Shown here: positions 1 through 6,844 of the stretch, piece after piece | Layout of the letters: every line of letters begins with the position of its first letter | Numbering within the stretch: the stretch's first letter is position 1 | Origin: Alphaproteobacteria bacterium | GTDB taxonomy: Bacteria > Pseudomonadota > Alphaproteobacteria > Puniceispirillales > Puniceispirillaceae | Reading direction: 5' to 3' | DNA: 9,484 bases | Assembly: GCA_009936885.1 (NCBI GenBank) | Contig: JAACDT010000039.1 | Location: 1-9,484 of the forward strand | The notes under the pieces: model-generated | What the model saw: only the letters and a program-made list of their open reading frames with translations | Database searches by the model: none | What the model was told of the DNA's origin: nothing | Made by a program: the position numbers and the translations under genes

Positions 1-1040
1 ACGCCCCGCATACCTGCACGACCAGAAAACCCCATCAATGGAGCAATATCAATTTGGGCATCAAAAGTAAGCCGGTCATCTTCGCGTTTAGAGCGCAAAT
101 GCAGAAAACAGCGAACAGTCCATAGGAAACGTTGGGAGGAAGCAAATTTTTTTGCCTCTGAAACTCGTAACACACCGCGTTCTATCATTTCTTCAACAGA
201 ATTTACTTTATAGGCGAATTTAGCTATCCAAAATAACGTATGGAGATCTCGCAATCCCCCTTTTCCCTCTTTTATTTGAGGCTCAACCATATAGCGTGTG
301 GCACCATGCTGCTTGTGACGGATATCTCTTTCTTGCAATTTTTGAGTAACAAAATAGGACACTGGCTTACTTGCCATCCATATCCTTAAACGTGTTTCAA
401 AATTTTTGAATAATCCAGCATCACCATGAATATGCCTAATTTCAAGAAGAGTCGTCATTATAGTTACATCTTCACCTGCGGCTTCTAAACATTGGTCAAT
501 CGTTCTCGATGAATGGCCAACTTTCAAACCAATATCCCAAAGAAGATAGAGAATATATTCAATAACCTGCTGATGCTGTGATAATCGGTCTTTCTGATAT
601 AAAAATAATAAATCAATATCACTATATGGTGAGAGCTCACCCCTGCCATACCCGCCAACCGCTAAGATAGACAAACCATTAATTTTTGAAGATTGAAGAG
701 CACCAAACCGAGCCTCAACTGTTGCATGAATAACTGATATTATACGGTCCATGATTACTGCATGGGCACCAACATATTCTGCACCATCTTTTGTTTTATA
801 AAGATTTTCGGCCAGTTTATCTTTTGCATCGTTAAGCGTTATCTTCAGAAGATATAAGAATTTTTTTCTAAATTCAGCATCCTCTATTTCAGATTGGACT
901 TTTTTTAGGGAATCTAAAAATTGCTTTGAGATCGATGAAGCACTCATATCAGAATATTCCGCTTCAACCGAGCTAATAGACGAAGCCGGCAAGATAGTTT
1001 TTTGCGATTTCTTGGCAGTATTTGAATGGCTTTCTGCCAT
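1..1040 (-). CDS. glnD: Bifunctional [protein-PII] uridylyltransferase / uridylyl-removing enzyme, N-terminal part (cut by window edge)
   Basis: GlnD adds UMP to PII proteins (GlnB/GlnK) when nitrogen is scarce and removes it when glutamine is high, and so controls glutamine synthetase and nitrogen transcription. The minus-strand frame is open from ATG at 1040 to the left edge, about 346 codons of a protein usually near 900 residues. The nucleotidyltransferase motif GGYGRGELSPYSDIDLL lies at residues 129-145, with putative metal ligands D141 and D143. The GlnD hallmarks WDIGLKVGHS (about residue 168) and EPQIKEGKGGLRDLH (253-267) follow. The HD hydrolase and ACT domains would lie beyond the window. 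The start is supported by an AAGAAGG ribosome-binding site nine bases upstream and by the TAATG overlap with the mutS stop. The first ~125 residues are low-complexity and variable, as is common in the family. Identity is certain; function beyond residue 346 is not visible. Confidence 0.96.
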   Translation of the reverse strand, partial: MAESHSNTAKKSQKTILPASSISSVEAEYSDMSASSISKQFLDSLKKVQSEIEDAEFRKKFLYLLKITLNDAKDKLAENLYKTKDGAEYVGAHAVIMDRIISVIHATVEARFGALQSSKINGLSILAVGGYGRGELSPYSDIDLLFLYQKDRLSQHQQVIEYILYLLWDIGLKVGHSSRTIDQCLEAAGEDVTIMTTLLEIRHIHGDAGLFKNFETRLRIWMASKPVSYFVTQKLQERDIRHKQHGATRYMVEPQIKEGKGGLRDLHTLFWIAKFAYKVNSVEEMIERGVLRVSEAKKFASSQRFLWTVRCFLHLRSKREDDRLTFDAQIDIAPLMGFSGRAGMRG

Positions 1041-3703
1041 TATTCGTGACCTTCTTTACACAATTTGTGAAGTTCATATAACACATTCAATGCTTCTTTT
1101 GGGGATAAATCATCTGGTTGAAGAGCCTGAAGTAATGCTAGTAATTCTTCGTATTGAACATTAGTTTCTGATGCTATAGTTGGCATTAGTGTCTGACTAA
1201 AAAGTGGCAGATTAACGCTGTTATCAGCCCCAGATTGACCATCTTTCCATCCTTGGTTTTCCAATTCTGATAAAATGTTTTTAGCCCGCTCTATAACAAG
1301 TTCTGGTAAGCCCGCCAACTTTGCCACATGGATTCCGTAAGACCGTCCTGCCCTACCTTTAGCAACCTGATAAAGAAAGATAACTTGCTGGTTCCATTCT
1401 TTAATTAGCATATGATAACTCTCAACATCAGCAAGAGTATCTTCTAGAATAGTAAGTTCATGATAATGAGTGGCAAATAACCCGCGACACCTATTAACAT
1501 TATGCAAATGCTCTAATGTAGCATGCGCAATAGAAAGTCCGTCATAGGTAGAAGTGCCGCGGCCTATTTCATCAAGTATCACAAGTGATTTTGGGGTTGC
1601 TTGATTTAAAATTACAGCAGTCTCAACCATCTCTACCATGAAAGTAGACTGACCTCTTGCCAAATCGTCTGATGCGCCCACTCTGCTAAATAATTTATCA
1701 ACGATACCTATCTCTGCTTTTTTTGCTGGAACAAATAATCCAGCCTGCGCCAACATCAAAAAATGTGCATTTTGCCGAAGAAAGGTAGATTTACCAGCCA
1801 TATTAGGGCCGGTAACAAGCCAAATTTTTTGACCTTGTGTTAAAGTGCAATCATTTGCCATAAAGGGGGTATCTTGGCCTGACATGGTTTCAACCACAGG
1901 GTGTCTGCCAGATTCAATCATAAACTGGGTATCATTTGTGATATCAGGGCGAACATAATGATGCTGTTCAGCTAGCAAAGCTGTTGCTATCGCAACATCA
2001 ATTTGCGCGATGATTGACGCACAACAGGCAATAGAGGCTTGGCATTTCAGCGTTTCTTCTACCAGCCCATCGAATAATGATAGCTCAATTGCAAGGGCTC
2101 TATCTGCGGCTGTTGCCAACTCCCTTTCCAATTGGCCAAGCGCTGTTGTTGTAAAACGAACGGCTTGAGCTGTGGTTTGCCTGTGAATAAATTGCTCTTC
2201 TGACATAAGTTTGTCAGCATGATTAGAGCGCACCTCTATATGATAGCCAAGTACGTTATTATGTTTCACTTTAAGTGACGAAATACCTGTAGCTTCAGAA
2301 TATTCTCGCTGTAGCAATGCAATATGCCGCCTGCTTTCATCCCGCAAATCACATAGGGAATCAAGTGCCTTATCAAAACCAGCGCGAATGAACTGACCTT
2401 CTCTTGGTAGCAGCGGTAAATTTTCTGCCAATGCGTCTTTTATTTTAAGTGAAAGAGAATATGGATTGCTTACAACCCTGCCAATATCTGCCAGTAATTC
2501 TGAACTTGATATGGTAACGGCCTGTTCGATAATTTTTGATATTTTTTGGGCTTTTTCGATGGCGGTTGCAAGCGAAAACAAGTCCCTAGGCCCGCCTCTG
2601 CCAACCGATAGACGGGCAAGTGATCTCTCAAAATCAGGAAGCCCTTTTAAAAGTTCGCCTATTTCCGTTTTTATAATATTTTGACTTAGAAACCAGCTAA
2701 CAAGATCTAGACGCTCGTCTATTTCAGGCTTCACAGCCAAAGGTGATGCTATCCTACTTGCAAGCAATCGCGCGCCAATCGCTGTCTTAGTCTTATCTAT
2801 TGTATCTAACAGACACCCTTTTTTCTCACCCGATAAAGTTCTGGTAATTTCTAGTGATCTGCGCGTTGCAGGATCTATCTCTAATATTCTGTTTTTATCT
2901 ATCAAAATAGGAGGCACTAAAAATGGTTTTTCAGAAATTTGCGTTTTGCTTAAATAATTCAAAATGCCACTAATTGCGGAAAACTGAGCACGCGAAAACG
3001 CTGTTTCATGGGCATCGTCACCAAAAAACTTTTTAATATTTTGTTCTGAATTGCTACTCTCAAAGCTGTCATTAGGAATTGGAAAGGCACATGAGAAACC
3101 TTTAAGACAATCCACAATAGCATCTTGGGTTTCTGGAAAAAGTATTTCAGCAGGATTAAGCCGCTCAATCGTTGTTAAAATTGATTCAAGCTTAACAGCT
3201 TGAACCTGAAAACTGCCCGTAGACATGTCAGCCCACGCGATAGCAAATTCCCCATTTGCATGGCCTATCGCAGCAAGATAATTATTTTGTGTAGGAGCCA
3301 GCAGACCGTCTTCATTAAGGGTGCCAGCTGTTACCACTCGAACAACAGCACGTGGCAAGGGTCCTTTCCCGCCTCGTTTCTTAAACATTTCTGGCGTTTC
3401 AGCCTGCTCGCAAACCGCAACACGATGCCCAAGTCGAATTAACTTCTCCAGATACCCATCCATCGCATGAACAGGAACACCGCACATAGGAATGTCTTTG
3501 CCATCCATCTGTCCTCTTTTAGTTAATGCTATACCGAGTGATGCGGATGCGATTTCTGCATCGTGGAAAAACATTTCATAAAAATCACCCATGCGATAGA
3601 AAAGCAAAAAATCCTGATAGTGTGTTTTCACATCAAGGAATTGTGACATCATCGGCGTAGGCTTAGATGAAAAACCCACGCTCTTTATTTGTGATTGTGA
3701 CAT
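1040..3703 (-). CDS. mutS: DNA mismatch repair protein MutS
   Basis: MutS binds base mismatches and small loops after replication and, using ATP, recruits MutL to start strand-directed repair in the cytoplasm. The 887-residue product is full length for bacterial MutS. The mismatch-reading Phe-X-Glu motif is F41-Y42-E43 in GDFYEMF. The connector and core/lever domains occupy roughly residues 135-590. The ABC-type ATPase has Walker A GPNMAGKST at 632-640, a signature region DDLARGQSTFMVEMVETA, Walker B LVILDEIGRGTST with D711 and E712, and the FATHYHEL switch histidine motif. The C-terminal segment ends in a helical stretch (DDLSPKEALNVLYELHKL) of the kind used for dimer/tetramer contacts. The ATG at 3703 has no clear Shine-Dalgarno site but gives the usual short N-terminal lead-in. 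It is divergent from maeB and overlaps glnD by one base. All key residues are present, so it should be functional. Confidence 0.98.
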   Translation of the reverse strand: MSQSQIKSVGFSSKPTPMMSQFLDVKTHYQDFLLFYRMGDFYEMFFHDAEIASASLGIALTKRGQMDGKDIPMCGVPVHAMDGYLEKLIRLGHRVAVCEQAETPEMFKKRGGKGPLPRAVVRVVTAGTLNEDGLLAPTQNNYLAAIGHANGEFAIAWADMSTGSFQVQAVKLESILTTIERLNPAEILFPETQDAIVDCLKGFSCAFPIPNDSFESSNSEQNIKKFFGDDAHETAFSRAQFSAISGILNYLSKTQISEKPFLVPPILIDKNRILEIDPATRRSLEITRTLSGEKKGCLLDTIDKTKTAIGARLLASRIASPLAVKPEIDERLDLVSWFLSQNIIKTEIGELLKGLPDFERSLARLSVGRGGPRDLFSLATAIEKAQKISKIIEQAVTISSSELLADIGRVVSNPYSLSLKIKDALAENLPLLPREGQFIRAGFDKALDSLCDLRDESRRHIALLQREYSEATGISSLKVKHNNVLGYHIEVRSNHADKLMSEEQFIHRQTTAQAVRFTTTALGQLERELATAADRALAIELSLFDGLVEETLKCQASIACCASIIAQIDVAIATALLAEQHHYVRPDITNDTQFMIESGRHPVVETMSGQDTPFMANDCTLTQGQKIWLVTGPNMAGKSTFLRQNAHFLMLAQAGLFVPAKKAEIGIVDKLFSRVGASDDLARGQSTFMVEMVETAVILNQATPKSLVILDEIGRGTSTYDGLSIAHATLEHLHNVNRCRGLFATHYHELTILEDTLADVESYHMLIKEWNQQVIFLYQVAKGRAGRSYGIHVAKLAGLPELVIERAKNILSELENQGWKDGQSGADNSVNLPLFSQTLMPTIASETNVQYEELLALLQALQPDDLSPKEALNVLYELHKLCKEGHE
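1050..1056 (-). promoter_or_regulatory. Ribosome-binding site of glnD inside the end of mutS
   Basis: The minus strand reads AAGAAGG here, nine bases before the glnD ATG at 1040, within the last codons of mutS. The mutS TAA and the glnD ATG share one base (TAATG, 1038-1042). This supports the chosen glnD start and suggests that glnD is translated from the mutS message by termination-reinitiation or independent binding at this site. Coupling itself is inferred. Confidence 0.6.
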
Positions 3704-3823
3704 GTTATGTTATGATTTCAGCCAAAGATTGTTAGAGTTTTAAATACGTTAAAAGACAGGGATCAAAACCATCAAAATAGTGTATTCCAACAATTATATA
3801 ATATCAACACAAGTAGGAACATA
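3704..3823. promoter_or_regulatory. Divergent mutS / maeB intergenic promoter region
   Basis: These 120 bp separate the divergent mutS and maeB starts, so promoters for both must lie here or within the gene ends. The clearest element is the perfect 10-bp palindrome ATTATATAAT at 3793-3802, which presents TATAAT on each strand (3797-3802 plus, 3798-3793 minus). No convincing -35 hexamer lies at 16-18 bp on either side, so the -10 assignment rests on the hexamer alone. A TAGGA ribosome-binding site (3814-3818) precedes the maeB ATG by five bases. The mutS side has no recognisable ribosome-binding site. No further dyad or operator stands out. Confidence 0.4.
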
Positions 3824-6085
3824 ATGGTCGATAAAATCAATAGTTTAAAAGAAGATGCCATAACCTTTCACACAACTGGAAGGCCTGGAAAGCTTGAAAT
3901 AACGCCTACTAAGCCCCTCAATACACAACGTGATTTATCACTAGCTTATTCGCCAGGTGTAGCAGAGCCGTGTCTCATTATAAATAAAGACCCCGAAACG
4001 GCCTATGATTATACAGCAAAGGGAAACATTGTTGCCATTATATCAAACGGTACAGCTGTTCTGGGTCTTGGCAATATTGGAGCTGTCGCATCAAAGCCTG
4101 TGATGGAAGGAAAAGCGGTTTTATTTAAAAAATTTGCTGATCTAGATGGTATCGATTTGGAGATTGATACCGAAGATCCTGATAAGTTTGTGGAGGCTGT
4201 ATCCTTATTAGGCCCTTCATTTGGAGGCATTAATCTTGAAGATATAGCCGCGCCTGAATGTTTTATTATAGAACAGCGCTTGCGCGAAATTATGGATATT
4301 CCTGTATTCCATGATGATCAGCATGGTACTGCCATCATTACAGCAGCTGGTTTGATGAATGCATTATATTTAACAGGACGTGATTTCAAAGATATCAAAG
4401 TTGTATGTAATGGAGCTGGCTCTGCATCAATTGCGTGCGTTGAGCTTATTAAGGCTATCGGCGTGCCTCACAATAATATTATCTTAGTTGATAGAACTGG
4501 CGTGATATATCAGGGCCGCGAAAAAGGAATGAATCAATGGAAATCTGCGCATGCTGTAGAAACAAATGCGCGCAGCCTTGACGAAGCAATAGAGGGTGCA
4601 GATGTATTTTTAGGGCTTTCTGTTGCTGGCGCTGTAACCAAAGAGATGGTTAAAAAAATGGCGGATGAGCCCATTATTTTCGCGATGGCTAATCCAGACC
4701 CTGAAATATTACCTGAAGATGCAAAGGCCGCAAGATCAGACGCCATTATTGCGACTGGTCGCTCTGACTATCCAAACCAGGTTAATAATGTGCTTGGTTT
4801 TCCCTATATATTCCGAGGGGCATTGGATGTTCGTGCATCCGCAATTAATGAAGAGATGAAAATCGCTGCAGCGAATGCAATCGCAATGCTAGCCAGAGAA
4901 GATGTACCAGATGAAGTAAATAATGCTTATTCAGGGCAGCCTCTCAAATTTGGCAGAGATTATATTATTCCTGCTCCGTTTGACCCCCGTCTTATATCTG
5001 CCATTTCTAGTGCAGTGGCACAAGCAGCCATGGATACAGGTGTTGCCCGAAAACCTATTAAGGATATGCAAGCCTACAAAAACGAATTATCGGCACGCCT
5101 TGACCCAACAGCGTCCTTTTTGCAAGAAATTTATAAACGAATTTCTGCCAAAAACGCTAGAGTTGTATTTGCAGAAGGTGAAGAAGAAGTGGTAATAAGA
5201 GCCGCACTTGCTTTTAGAAATAATGGCTATGGGCAACCAATCCTTGTTGGCCGAGAGCATAGAATAAAACAGGCCATTGAGCAACTTGGACTTGATGGTG
5301 CTGATGATTTACCAATCACAAATGCAAAAATATCAGACCAGAATGATGTTTACACAGAATCGCTTTATACAAAACTTCAGCGAGATGGGTATCTCTACAG
5401 AGATTGTCAGCGAATGGTCAATCTAGATAGGAATATTTTTGGCGCATGCATGGTTGTTAACGGAGAAGCTGATGCCATGGTAACTGGCGTTACTCGCTCA
5501 TTCAAAGTTAGCTTTGAGCATGTTAGACGTGTCATAGACTCAAAAGACGAAGAAATCTTCGTTTCATGTTCGATGCTTATTTCAAAGGGCCGCACTGTTT
5601 TTCTCGGTGACACCTCAATATATGAGCGTCCTACAGCTGACCAGCTTGCACAAATAGCAGTTTCTGTATCAAAGCAAGCCAAATTAATGGGCCACACGCC
5701 GCGTGTTGCATTATTATCCTTCTCTAATTTTGGAAATCCTTCGGGCCCTTCAACTGACCATATTGTTCAAGCTATCAAAACACTTGATTCAATGGATGTT
5801 GATTTTGAATATGATGGTGAGATGAGTGCAGAAGTCGCCCTTAATTATGACCTGCAAAAACAAAGATATCCTTTTTGCAGATTAACAGGGCCTGCCAATA
5901 TTTTAATAATGCCTGGCCTGCATTCTGCGAATATTTCATTTAAGCTTATGCAACAGCTTGGGGGTGGTTCTGTTATTGGACCAATGCTCATGGGAGCACA
6001 GTACCCATTCCAGATTGTTCAAATGGGCGCACAGGTAAATGATATTGTAAATGCCGCTGCAATGGCCGTATATGAAACACTTTAA
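3824..6085 (+). CDS. maeB: NADP-dependent malic enzyme, MaeB type, with C-terminal phosphotransacetylase-like domain
   Basis: This enzyme oxidatively decarboxylates malate to pyruvate and CO2, normally with NADP+, feeding acetyl-CoA and NADPH supply during growth on C4 acids. The 753-residue length matches the large hybrid MaeB class. The malic domain has SLAYSPGVAEPC (residues 39-50, Tyr42) and KPVMEGKAVLFKKFADLDG with Lys97, the likely catalytic Tyr/Lys pair. The metal-binding signature VFHDDQHGTAII starts at 161, the Rossmann motif GAGSAS at 197 and ANPDPE at 289. From about residue 430 a phosphate acetyl/butyryl-transferase-like domain follows (VVFAEGEEEVVIRAA, then SFSNFGNPSGPST and GLHSANISFKL). 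In characterised hybrids this domain is regulatory (acetyl-CoA sensing, oligomerisation) rather than an active transacetylase. Start ATG 3824 has a TAGGA site at 3814-3818. NADP rather than NAD preference is inferred from the class; a DME-type NAD(P) enzyme is possible. The lipoprotein frame follows after six bases. Confidence 0.95.
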   Translation: MVDKINSLKEDAITFHTTGRPGKLEITPTKPLNTQRDLSLAYSPGVAEPCLIINKDPETAYDYTAKGNIVAIISNGTAVLGLGNIGAVASKPVMEGKAVLFKKFADLDGIDLEIDTEDPDKFVEAVSLLGPSFGGINLEDIAAPECFIIEQRLREIMDIPVFHDDQHGTAIITAAGLMNALYLTGRDFKDIKVVCNGAGSASIACVELIKAIGVPHNNIILVDRTGVIYQGREKGMNQWKSAHAVETNARSLDEAIEGADVFLGLSVAGAVTKEMVKKMADEPIIFAMANPDPEILPEDAKAARSDAIIATGRSDYPNQVNNVLGFPYIFRGALDVRASAINEEMKIAAANAIAMLAREDVPDEVNNAYSGQPLKFGRDYIIPAPFDPRLISAISSAVAQAAMDTGVARKPIKDMQAYKNELSARLDPTASFLQEIYKRISAKNARVVFAEGEEEVVIRAALAFRNNGYGQPILVGREHRIKQAIEQLGLDGADDLPITNAKISDQNDVYTESLYTKLQRDGYLYRDCQRMVNLDRNIFGACMVVNGEADAMVTGVTRSFKVSFEHVRRVIDSKDEEIFVSCSMLISKGRTVFLGDTSIYERPTADQLAQIAVSVSKQAKLMGHTPRVALLSFSNFGNPSGPSTDHIVQAIKTLDSMDVDFEYDGEMSAEVALNYDLQKQRYPFCRLTGPANILIMPGLHSANISFKLMQQLGGGSVIGPMLMGAQYPFQIVQMGAQVNDIVNAAAMAVYETL

Positions 6086-6091
6086 CTGCCC

Positions 6092-6367
6092 ATGTACTCG
6101 AAGTGGTTGTTAGCCTTTCTTAAACCCCGTCTTACATATATATCTATTTTTGCAGTCTCTATGTTACTAACGGCCTGCGAGGGGTTACCTGTGAGCAATG
6201 ACAAGCCTGTATTTACCATTGCTAACATGCCCTCTGTTGCGCAAGAGGAGGTGGCCCCAACTAATGATGTGCAACCAGATATTCAGAGCGCACAAACTGG
6301 TCTGTCAGAAGATAAGCAAGGTGAGCCAGTATCTGAGGCCCTTGAATCAGAGACTATTGAACCATAG
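6092..6367 (+). CDS. Lipoprotein N-terminal fragment (signal peptide and linker) ending at TAG
   Basis: The 91-residue product begins with a basic/aromatic n-region (MYSKWLLAFLKPR), a hydrophobic core (TYISIFAVSMLL) and the lipobox LTAC with Cys29 as the lipidation site, so it should be exported and lipid-anchored. After the cysteine the sequence is acidic and Pro/Gln/Ser-rich with no recognisable domain, as expected of a flexible tether. The start at 6092 is six bases after the maeB stop with no Shine-Dalgarno site of its own, so translation probably depends on ribosomes leaving maeB. No other in-frame start leaves a complete signal peptide. If the TAG is real, this short lipopeptide would be the only product made efficiently. 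It could be a genuine small lipoprotein, but the intact domain in the same frame downstream argues against that. Confidence 0.55.
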   Translation: MYSKWLLAFLKPRLTYISIFAVSMLLTACEGLPVSNDKPVFTIANMPSVAQEEVAPTNDVQPDIQSAQTGLSEDKQGEPVSEALESETIEP

Positions 6368-6387
6368 CCGGTAATAAAACAAGCTCT

Positions 6388-6430
6388 ATCACCAGAAACG
6401 ATATCACCTGAGAATATATCGCCAGAAAAA
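6388..6430 (+). repeat. Short degenerate tandem repeat encoding (I/L)SPE units in the linker
   Basis: Three adjoining copies of a 15-18 bp unit of the form ATATCxCCxGAxAA encode LSPET, ISPEN and ISPEK, just downstream of the TAG at 6365. They lie in the Pro/Glu-rich linker of the interrupted lipoprotein and remain in frame. Such units can expand or contract by slippage, which would change tether length without breaking the frame. Copies differ at third positions, so the array is not very recent. Confidence 0.5.
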
Positions 6431-6811
6431 ATGGCTGAGCCTGAATTAGAGCAACAGGGCAAAGCCCCTTCATTACCAGAACCACTAACTAGCACCGAAA
6501 TAGCCTCTTTAATCAAAATGCCCCCTTCCATTCATGCACCCCCGCCATTAGAGCGTATAAGAATTGGGGCATTGCTAAATACTGACAGTAGCACGCTTAA
6601 ATCTATCATGGGGGTGCCAGATTTTATGCTCAAAAATGGACAGATGAAATTATGGCAGTATGATGTTGGCGAATGCATTATCGATTTTTATCTAAGACAA
6701 AAAAAATATGATTATAGCGTAACTTTTATTGACATACGAGCAAAGATGCTGGGCGATACAACCAATGAGCAAGCTTGCGAATCAGAGCTTACTCAGGCAT
6801 TAAATTCTTAA
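6431..6811 (+). CDS. C-terminal domain of the interrupted lipoprotein (fragment downstream of TAG)
   Basis: This 126-codon piece is the part of the frame after the TAG, counted from its first ATG. It starts in the Pro/Glu-rich linker and then has a compact domain from about residue 40: RIGALLNTDSSTLKSIMGVPDF, then KLWQYDVGECIIDFYL, ending with a second cysteine near the C-terminus. The order of MG-x-P-x-F, WQY and C-x-(I/L)-D-x-(Y/F)-L resembles periplasmic lipoprotein domains of the SmpA/OmlA (BamE-like) kind seen in Alphaproteobacteria. That is a resemblance, not a firm family call. The two cysteines (residues 82 and 116 of this piece) could form a disulfide in the periplasm. No ribosome-binding site precedes 6431 and there is no signal peptide, so independent expression is doubtful and the product would stay in the cytoplasm. 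Confidence 0.45.
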   Translation: MAEPELEQQGKAPSLPEPLTSTEIASLIKMPPSIHAPPPLERIRIGALLNTDSSTLKSIMGVPDFMLKNGQMKLWQYDVGECIIDFYLRQKKYDYSVTFIDIRAKMLGDTTNEQACESELTQALNS

Positions 6812-6844
6812 ATAGGATTATATCTTCTTAGCTAAGAATTTTAT
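6803..6844 (+). terminator. Weak AT-rich palindrome between convergent lipoprotein and nth genes, possible terminator
   Basis: A perfect 14-bp palindrome, TTCTTAGCTAAGAA (6825-6838), spans the nth stop codon and is followed on the plus strand by TTTTAT. A second, overlapping pairing is AATTCTTA (6803-6810), which contains part of the lipoprotein stop, with TAAGAATT (6833-6840). The location between convergent gene ends fits a terminator for the maeB-lipoprotein transcript. The stem is AT-rich and the T-run short, so it would be weak. On the minus strand no T-run follows, so it is a poor terminator for nth. Confidence 0.3.

Larger units (their letters stand above)
6092..6811 (+). pseudogene. 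Lipoprotein gene interrupted by an in-frame TAG (whole original frame)
   Basis: One reading frame runs from ATG 6092 to TAA 6811 with a single internal stop, TAG at 6365-6367. There are no other stops and no frame change: the two pieces lie 339 bases apart start to start, exactly 113 codons. If the TAG were a sense codon, the product would be 239 residues: a lipoprotein signal peptide with lipobox LTAC (Cys29), a Pro/Glu/Ser-rich linker of about 120 residues, and a C-terminal globular domain with the pattern IMGVPDF...WQY...CIIDFYL. A secreted anchor, linker and domain make a sensible single protein, and neither fragment does alone. DUF2244, dapB and dnaJ in this window end in TAG, so TAG should terminate. 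I infer a recent nonsense change, a strain variant or a sequence error. No homologue search was possible, so the ancestral codon is unknown. Confidence 0.6.

Noticed and set aside
2466..2684. Plus-strand ORF of 72 codons opposite mutS
   Set aside because: It is antisense to conserved MutS core sequence, has no ribosome-binding site and encodes nothing recognisable; it is a shadow frame.
2959..3442. Small ORFs of 69 and 80 codons overlapping the mutS N-terminal half
   Set aside because: Both overlap clearly coding mutS in other frames and show no domain or start signal.
4009..5697. Several 64-96 codon ORFs on both strands within maeB
   Set aside because: They are out-of-frame readings of conserved malic enzyme and PTA-like sequence with no independent support.
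6283..6531. Minus-strand ORF of 82 codons with SGDI(F/V) repeats
   Set aside because: It is the antisense reading of the SPE-encoding repeat in the lipoprotein linker; the repeats are a by-product of that.
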